From positions 1 to 9,378 of the forward strand of contig JAZUPV010000058.1 in the NCBI GenBank assembly GCA_045605365.1: DNA of 9,378 nt, read 5' to 3'. This DNA is from CAKVLS01 sp045605365. Lineage in GTDB: Bacteria > Bacillota > Clostridia > Christensenellales > UBA1242. Of this stretch, positions 1 to 6,396 are shown in pieces (positions within the stretch are counted from its first letter, which is position 1; every line of letters begins with the position of its first letter). Under the pieces are notes generated by a model. It saw nothing but the letters and a program-made list of their open reading frames with translations. It had not been told where the DNA came from and searched no databases. Position numbers and translations under genes: made by a program.

Positions 1-1497
1 AGATGAAGTAGCACTAGAGCTAATAGCAGTAAATGTGCCATCTACCATAGCAATACCGCCGCCACCACCAAATTGTGCTGTATCGTGAGTTTGCTCATTA
101 TTTTGAACATACATTCTTGCATTGTTTACTAAAATTTCGCCTTTAGCGTTGTAAATACCAGCACCATAATCGTTTGCTTCGTTATAGTTGATACCAAAAT
201 AACCATCATAGTTAGTATTGTCGGCAGTTTCTTGGTATGTTGTAAAGGTAAATTTACCTTCGTTATAAATACCGCCACCGTTTGCTTCTGCAATGTTAGG
301 TGATTTTTGAGCAGAACCTACATAACTATATAGTCCTTGATATTGTTTAATAGTAAATTCGTTTTTGTTATAGATACCGCCGCCACCGCCAGTAGTGCTT
401 GTTGCAGTATTTGCTCCAAGACGTAAGTTGTTTGCGACAACTACACCTTTAGAGTCGTTATAAATACCACCACCATTGGCTGCAGTGTTAGAGTTGATAT
501 AGAAATAATATGATTTATCTATATCTTTGTTTTGAAAGTTTAATGTACCGTCATTATAGATACCGCCACCGTTGCCAGTTGCTGCATTGTATGCAATACC
601 ATTAAGTTCTGAGTTCTTCATTTTACTAATGTTTAATGTAGAACCATAGAAGATATATACGCCGGCACCATCTTGAGCTTCGTTACCTAAGTTGTTTTTA
701 CCGATAGTGATATTAGTTGAATTAAATGTAATATTAGAATTGTATGTTGCAGTACCACCTATTAATACACCACCGCCTCTAACATCAGCTTTGTTGCCAT
801 AGATATTAAAGTAGCCGGTTATCTCCATTGTGATACCAATAAATGCTATACCACCACCATAGTTAGCACGGTTGGCAGTAACAACTGCTGCACTACCAAA
901 TGTCAAAGTATGAACATCAGTATCTGCAGTCTTTAATAGATATATACCACCACCATTGCCATTGGTTGCACGGTTGTCTTGAACAGTACCTTTTTGGATA
1001 TCAATAGTACCATTATATAATGCAATGCCACCACCGTTGCTCTTTGCAGTGTTGTTTGTAATAACACCTTTTGAGCTAGCAGTCATAGTAAGTGTACCAC
1101 CACCAGAAATTGCAACACCAGCGCCACCAAGAGCATAAGTATCGGCACCCACCTTAGTAGCATCAGTAGTATTATATGTGATAGAACCGTTTTCAAAACT
1201 GAATGATCCACCATCTACATATATACCACCACCAGAAATAGTTGCAATATTTTCTGTGATAAGAGCATTAGCTGTGTTTATAGCTACAGTACCACCCTTA
1301 TTGTAGATACCACCACCATAAGCGTTGGTCTCATTAAGAGTGATTGTTACATTACCGATGGTTAATGTACCTTCGTTATAGATAGCACCACCCATACCGT
1401 CGTTTGCTGATTCGTCATCGTTTAGACTAGAAGCAAAGTTTTCTGAGATTTGTCCACTATATAAGGTAGTTGTACCATAGTTAGATATTGCACCACC
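1..1497 (-). repeat. Beta-helix module 2: 16 GGA/GGG-type repeats, running off the window
   Basis: Motifs lie at 1489, 1384, 1309, 1225, 1120, 1027, 946, 850, 769, 661, 562, 466, 376, 271, 157 and 55 (lowest base). The first two are GGAI; most later ones are GGGI, with GAGV/GAGI at 661 and 157, GGAG at 1120, and runs of five glycines at 376 and 55. Spacing is 75-114 bp. Six copies carry G-G/A-G-I-Y-N followed by D, E, K or A, and at DNA level the plus strand repeatedly reads GTTATA(A/G)ATACC(A/G)CC. No C-terminal cap is reached before the edge, so the module is cut by the window. Confidence 0.87.
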
Positions 1498-4400
1498 TGC
1501 GTGAGCAATATTGTTTTGTAAAGTTACAGTAGAATATAATACAAATGTTGTATTTGTATTAACTTTTACGATAGAGTCTAGACTATCTCCACCTGCAACA
1601 GGATCATATCCACCATCTACATATAGTTTGCTACCATCATCAGTAACCATACCAAATGTAAGTTGTGCTGTTCCTGTAGTTTCGAACATAGCACCAGTCA
1701 TAGCACCACGAGAAATTGTATACTCTGCCTCGCTTATGATTGTAATATTTTTTGCTACGTCAAAAGAGGTTTCATAATCTGCACTTTCGTCGATATCTGG
1801 ATCTGTTCTTAAGTCTTCAAACAAATCGATATCTCTTGCTATAGCGATAACATCGCCTTCTTCTGCACCAATATATGCAAGACGTAGAGATGAGAAGTAT
1901 TGTGTATCATCACCAGTTCCTATTGTTGCTGAATAGTCACCGTTGATAATATATCTATCTTTTGCTCTAACGCCACCTGCATTGCCTTGATATGAGAAGT
2001 ATTTTAGATAATTTTTTGCACGAGTTGCCAATATCATATCAGCAAGTTTAACACCAATTGCAGCGTTTTCTGAAGAAATGTTGATACGACATTGTGTTGT
2101 TAGATTATTAACAAATGATACATAAACATCTTTTGTAGAACCATCTGCGTTTAAGTTCTTTAGATAGATATCATCATTACCTAAAGTTGTCATAAATATA
2201 ACTGTACCTTGTAGTTCTACATTGTTAACAGCATATATACCATAACCAGCACCGTCACTTTCTAAGAATGTGTTACCTTCAAATCTTACAAATTGTGAAG
2301 TATTAGTAACGTCACTTTGGAATTTAACGATTGAAGTGCCTGATGTATAAATAGCACCACCATAGTATTGAGCTGTGTTGTAGTTAAACAAACCAGAAAT
2401 CAATACTAAGTTTGCTGTAGTACAAATAGCACCACCGTTTCTACTAGCTATATTGTATGCGATTGTTGCACCATTCATAGTTACTTGAGCTGATGCATAT
2501 ATAGCACCACCATCAACAGCTGTATTTGGAGAAGCATCTTGACCAATAGTGCCGCCAAGTAGAGCCAATCCTGAACTACTTGTATAAATTGCACCGCCAA
2601 GACCTTGTCCTGCAGCACCGTCTGTAAATGGATTTGCACTATTTTCATAGATAGAAGCGTTGTTTATGTTAAATATAGCACTACCTTTTAGATATATAGC
2701 ACCACCATTTGTTGCTACGTTTTTGTAAATTTCTGCTCTATTAATATTAACTGTACCTGCAGTAGCTAAGATAGCACCACCATTTGCTGTTGTAGAGTTT
2801 TCGTACATCTCAAGCTTGTTAGCATTAACTGTACCACCACTTACAAATATTGCGCCACCATTATAAGTTTCCTTATAATCAGTGCCTGTATAAACTTGGT
2901 AACGAACATCAACGTTATTTAGATGTAATGTTCCGTTTTTAACATATATAGCAAGACCTTCGCCACTTACAGAAGTATTCTTTTCGAAGATTACTTTTGT
3001 GTCATCATTAGCAGTTTCGCCAAGAGTTGCTTCACCTTCTAGTAACGCAAAAGCTCCACCTTGACCATTTAGTGCTGCTGAGTTTTCTACAAAGTTAACA
3101 GCCTTCATTATTATTACGCCAGAGCCTTCGTTTGCAACGGCACCACCACTTGAACCTGGTTGAACAGTACTATTGCCAGTAAACTCTGCGATATCAATAT
3201 TCATACGACCAGCATTACATATAGCACCACCGTTTTCTGCGGCTGAGTTACCAGTATCTACGTCTTCACCAAAGTAACAGTCTTCTAAACTTGCGTTATA
3301 TCCTGATATAGTAGTTGCATCGTTATAGATAGCGCCACCTTTAGAAGAAACGTTGTTTTTGTAGAATTCAACATTCTTTAAGGTCATTACGCCTGAAGTA
3401 CCGTTATAAATAGCGCCACCTTTTGCAGCATAGTTATCTTCAAGAGTAACTGATTCAAATGTTAAAGTACCATCATTGTAGAATGCACCACCATTGCCAT
3501 CTGCAGCATTTGTAATGATTACGATGTTTTTGTCAAAACCTTCATCTTCGGTTATTAATACAGTGCCTTTATTATATACTGCACCACCGTTAGATGTTGC
3601 GTTGTTTGATTCAAGAGTAGTTGATTCGTCAATAGTCAACTCGCCTTGTTCAACATAAATTGCACCACCATTTGTTGCAGAGTTGCCTTTTAATGTTGCA
3701 TATTTTAACAATACTGTTGCAGCGTTTGCATTAACATATATTGCACCACCAGAAATACCACGAGCATCAGCAATTGTTACACCATCATACAATGAAAGTT
3801 TACCTTGAACATTAAAGATAGCTGCAGCATTAGATACTCTCTTATTTCCGTTAATAGTAAGTTCTATTGGAGAAGATCCATCTTCGTAACCAATAGATAG
3901 ATTTCCTAGAGGAGTAATACTGAACATATTGTCAGTAAAACCAGCTTTTCTAGTGATGGTCATTGTTGAACCATCAAGCATTGTTCCGTCGAACATTACA
4001 GAAATTGTTCTTTGGATACCAATTGTCTGATCAATAGTAATTGATTTGCCAAGAATATAAACTGTATCGCCATCTTGAGTATCGTCAATTGCGGCTTTTA
4101 GTGAAGCATAATATGCATTAAGATTTTCATCGTCACCCTTATAAATATAAGCTTCTGCGACTGTCCATTTTGCATATATTAATAGTTCACCACCAAGAAT
4201 CAAAGAACTGCTCAAAGAAGGTATTATATATTCTTGTCCTGGTAGAAGATCTAAGTCTCCGTTACCACCTTGGTCTTCTGAGAATCCTACCAATGCATAA
4301 TATGCTCTTGATAGTTGATATTCAGAACCTTCTGGTTCTTGTATCTTAGGCATAGTAATTTTGTGACCAACAAAAGTATCTATAATCTTATATTCTGATC

Positions 4401-5901
4401 CGTCTGTAAATGAACCATCGTTAGCAATCAATCTAACACGTACACTTTGTGGTGTATAAATTGGTTTTAGATAAATTCTAAATTGAGACTTCTCGTTGTC
4501 AGTCATAATACTATGATCAATTGTAAAGAATGCACCAGCCTCATACTCTTCAGTAGAACCATCAGCTAGGGTATGTTCCCACGCTGTAAATAAATGGTCT
4601 GTTTTTGGAGGTCCTTCTACAAGGGTTATAGTTTTTCCATAACCTTGAGTATCTTTTTGATACTCAGAGCCATCTTCTTTTGTATAAATAATCTCCCAAT
4701 TAATAGGTCTCCATATTGCATATAAAACAATATGTTCTGCAGGCATTAAGAATGTATGACATTTGTTGTCGCCTTCTACACCAGCAGTATAGATAATGTT
4801 TTTATCTAATGTAGCTGGAACTAAATCTAATGACTCAGATGTTGTAGCAGTATATGAGGTTGTCTTATAAGCAGACCAACCTACAAAACTATATGCAGGG
4901 GTATTTCTTTCTGGATTGTGAGGAACCCAATCGGTTGCTCTACTAACAGTTACGATACTTTCAAATGCAATAGTATTTGTACGAGTAGTAACATCTCCAT
5001 CACTTGTGTAGAATATACCACCGTTTGCATCATAGGTGATTTCATAAGAATCATTTTCCCAATGAGCATAAAGTGTTATTGTTGGTTCTACGTCTGAACC
5101 TTCTACAACATATTTTTCTGTAGCACGTTTAAACAATGAAGTGCCTGCGGCATCTTTCTTCCAACCAGAAAGAATCTTACCGGCAGTTGCGTTAACACCC
5201 TGAATAGTAACTAAGTCAACTACGGCACCGAATGTTGTGTTAAGTTCATATCTTGGTTGACCAGCACCTTCACCACCAACACCAGCACAAGTACCACCAT
5301 TAAAGTCAAATACAATCTTACGATCGTTACCTAACCATATAGCATAGTAAGTAATGTTGTCTGATGCTCTTATTTGATCACCAGGATCATAAGCAATACC
5401 AGTTCCAAGTGGGTTTGTATTCCACTCTACAAAATGATAATTTTTACGAGTAAATCCACAAGTTGGCAAAGATACCATTGTACCACTATCAACAGGTGCT
5501 AATATTGTAGAACCACCAGCGTCTCCACTAGTAATTTCTGAGTTAGGAACATTAATAGCAAATGTTAATGTATATTGTGGTACCCACACTGCAGTAATTG
5601 TTACCAAGTTGTTATTCATTAAAGAAGTTGTAATAACAATCTTAGATTCTGTAGTTGCAGTTGATGCTGGGTATGTTGTACCATCTTTTGTTTGGAAATA
5701 TAACAATCTGTGACTAGTACGAGAAATTTCTGCTTCTGTAGGTAGTACAATTGCTTCGTTTTCGATAATTTTAACGGTTTTTGTTGGAGCTGTAGAACCG
5801 TGCTCGTCAACAACTACCAAACCACCTGCAGCGTCAATCAAAACGTCAATTTTGTTGATTTCCCATTGAGCTAAGAAGTGTAAATCTTCGCCAGGGTTTT
5901 C
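1..5901 (-). CDS. Giant surface protein, C-terminal-side part: last InlB-type repeats and two parallel beta-helix modules (3' end outside window)
   Basis: I read all 1967 codons after the TAA in the same frame and found no further stop, so the frame leaves the window open. It begins in the middle of a repeat (closing strand LHFLAQW at 5863-5883), continues with six more InlB-type repeats to about 4165, and then changes to two beta-helix modules rich in GGAIYN and GGGIYN motifs. It has no believable start of its own. The first ATG (5617-5619, in SLMNNN) lacks a ribosome-binding site and lies inside a repeat; the TTG at 5818-5820 follows an AGGTGG that is simply the codons for a Gly-Gly motif and sits too close. 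It is therefore best read as the rest of the upstream gene. GGA-I and F-x-x-N repeats are known from chlamydial Pmp adhesins and from large surface proteins of gut bacteria. Adhesion is inferred. The C-terminus and any anchor lie beyond the edge. Confidence 0.82.
1498..1899 (-). other. N-terminal cap of beta-helix module 2 (protein domain)
   Basis: YFSSLRLAYIGAEEGDVIAI (1840-1899) repeats the S-L-x-x-A ... G-D-x-I-x-I opening seen at 4054-4113, followed by RDIDLFEDL, an acidic loop (DPDIDESADYE), KNITIISEAEYTI, then MFETTGTAQLTFG and KLYVDGG. The order (opening helix, G-D strand, M-F strand, L-T/S-I/F-G strand) matches the cap of module 1, so the whole module appears duplicated although the sequence has diverged. 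Confidence 0.6.
1900..2352 (-). other. C-terminal cap of beta-helix module 1 (protein domain)
   Basis: The GGA ladder stops and a non-repetitive stretch follows: VELQGTVIF, then DDIYLKNLNADGSTKDVYVS, then INISSENAAIGVKLA, KNYLKYFSYQGN and DRYIINGDYSA. Large gut-bacterial surface proteins often end a beta-helix with the same order: a strand of the type V-x-I-x-G-N-V-x-I, N-V/I-Y-L, a G-V segment, and a closing F-x-x-D-x-x-Y-x-I. I recognise this from memory of such proteins; a profile search would decide it. Confidence 0.55.
2353..3750 (-). repeat. Beta-helix module 1: 16 GGA-type repeats
   Basis: G-G-A motifs (usually GGAIY) lie at 3742, 3661, 3580, 3484, 3412, 3331, 3223, 3139, 3052, 2851, 2773, 2698, 2590, 2503, 2428 and 2353 (lowest base), spaced 72-108 bp with one gap of 201 bp that holds a degenerate copy (GEGLAIYV). 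The usual unit is N-x-A/S-x-x-N-G-G-A-I-Y-x-x-G-x-L/V-x-I, about 27 residues. GGA and N-x-A ladders of this kind are known from chlamydial Pmp proteins and other parallel beta-helix adhesins, where each unit is roughly one or two coils. Extracellular location is inferred from the family and the absence of enzyme motifs. Confidence 0.88.
3751..4164 (-). other. N-terminal cap of beta-helix module 1 (protein domain)
   Basis: After the last closing W the sequence changes character: YYASLKAAIDDTQDGDTVYI (4054-4113) is the S-L-x-x-A-I ... D-G-D-T-V motif that commonly opens beta-helix domains in bacterial surface proteins. Short hydrophobic strands follow (ITIDQTI, TISVMFDG, MTITRKAGF, MFSITPLGNLSIG, IELTINGN), leading into the first GGA motif. 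No InlB signature remains. Role as a folding cap is inferred from its position and pattern. Confidence 0.65.
4165..5058 (-). repeat. Three degenerate repeats closing the InlB-type array
   Basis: The first (4711-5058) opens YEITYDANGG, has core YSFVGW and the type-A late motif MPAEH, but is 116 residues long because of extra residues between core and closing strand. The second (about 4462-4710) has core HLFTAW and ends YLKPIY, having lost the closing tryptophan. The third (4165-4461) opens VRVRLIANDG, has core YALVGF and closes IYAKW. Decay of the motifs here marks the border to the beta-helix half. Confidence 0.7.
5059..5862 (-). repeat. Three-repeat unit 6 (types A-B-C)
   Basis: The A-like repeat (5584-5862) opens IDVLIDAAGG with core HRLLYF and closes TAVW. 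Type B (5335-5583) opens YTLTFAIN, has core TRKNYHFVEW and ends YYAIWLG. Type C (5059-5334) opens DRKIVFDFNGG and has the weaker core GKILSGW. The B-to-C junction (YAIWLG followed by an arginine-containing strand) matches units 1 and 4. Confidence 0.75.
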
Positions 5902-6396
5902 TTAAGTTACAGTAAATACGTCGCCAGCTTTGTATTCTGTTGATTGCAAAACACCATTAACTTCAAGTTTCCAGCAAGTAAATTTATATCTTGTACGATA
6001 CATACCATTACCAGCCGTTAGATAGTTAGATGGCATTGTGATAGTTAAGTCTTTTAGACCAATTATCATAAAGTATTTGCCTGTGTTTGTAGCACCAACA
6101 TATGTTACACCAGGATTTGCTGTATCATCATTTTCAAAATAAATTTCTACTTCTTGTGGTTTCCAAATAGCATATAAGTTTGCATCAGCGTCTGATACAG
6201 TATATGCTCTGGTTTTTGTATACATCTTAGCTGGATCGTCTTCTAGATCGCTTTCTGCCCAACCTAAGAATGTATAACCTTTTTGAGTTAGTTCAAAATC
6301 AGTTCCAGTAAGTTCTATTTGAGCTTCGTATTGACGAGTAAGAGCTTTTACTTGTTTACCATTGTTATAGAATCTAATTGTAAAGTTGCGTCTTGC
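5863..6396 (-). repeat. Incomplete unit 5: two repeats, type C missing, contains the TAA
   Basis: The first repeat (6163-6396) opens FTIRFYNNG and has core GYTFLGW; it is A-like but lacks the MPA-N motif. The second (5863-6162) is long and diverged, with the B-like core TRYKFTCW, and holds the TAA between its G-D-V-F strand and its closing strand LHFLAQW. No type-C repeat follows: the next repeat is A-like again. This is the only place inside the array where the three-repeat order skips a member. Confidence 0.65.
5902..5904 (-). other. In-frame TAA stop inside InlB-type repeat 14
   Basis: The stop follows GDVFTVT and precedes ENPGEDLHFLAQW. Counting the stop as one residue, the distance from the G of the G-D-x-F motif to the closing W is 21 positions, against 20 and 22 in two intact repeats (GNTFTI... 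and GDVFVI...). It therefore replaces a sense codon without an indel. One base change from CAA, GAA or AAA would produce it. The next base is G; nothing nearby suggests programmed readthrough. Tryptophans throughout are TGG and no other stop of any kind is in frame, so there is no sign of an altered genetic code. Confidence 0.93.

Noticed and set aside
1..1500. Regularly spaced short DNA motif (ATACCACCACC-like), considered as a CRISPR or tandem DNA repeat
   Set aside because: The spacing is always a multiple of three and the motif is the codons for GGGIY in the coding frame; the copies vary at synonymous sites and no direct repeat of CRISPR length exists.
1511..1777. Plus-strand open reading of 88 residues
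   Set aside because: It lies opposite the second beta-helix cap, whose coding frame is clear; it has no recognisable motif or ribosome-binding site.
5619..5813. Minus-strand reading of 64 residues rich in L, Q and K
   Set aside because: It is an out-of-frame shadow of the large gene; low-complexity composition and no independent start signal.
5617..5841. Restart of a second gene after the TAA (ATG at 5617-5619, TTG at 5818-5820 or 5839-5841)
   Set aside because: All lie inside repeat sequence. None has a properly spaced Shine-Dalgarno; the AGGTGG before 5820 is only the Gly-Gly codons and is too close.
5902..5904. Altered genetic code or programmed readthrough at the TAA
   Set aside because: It is the only in-frame stop codon of any type in 3126 codons, tryptophan is encoded by TGG, and no stimulating element is evident; reassignment would predict many more.
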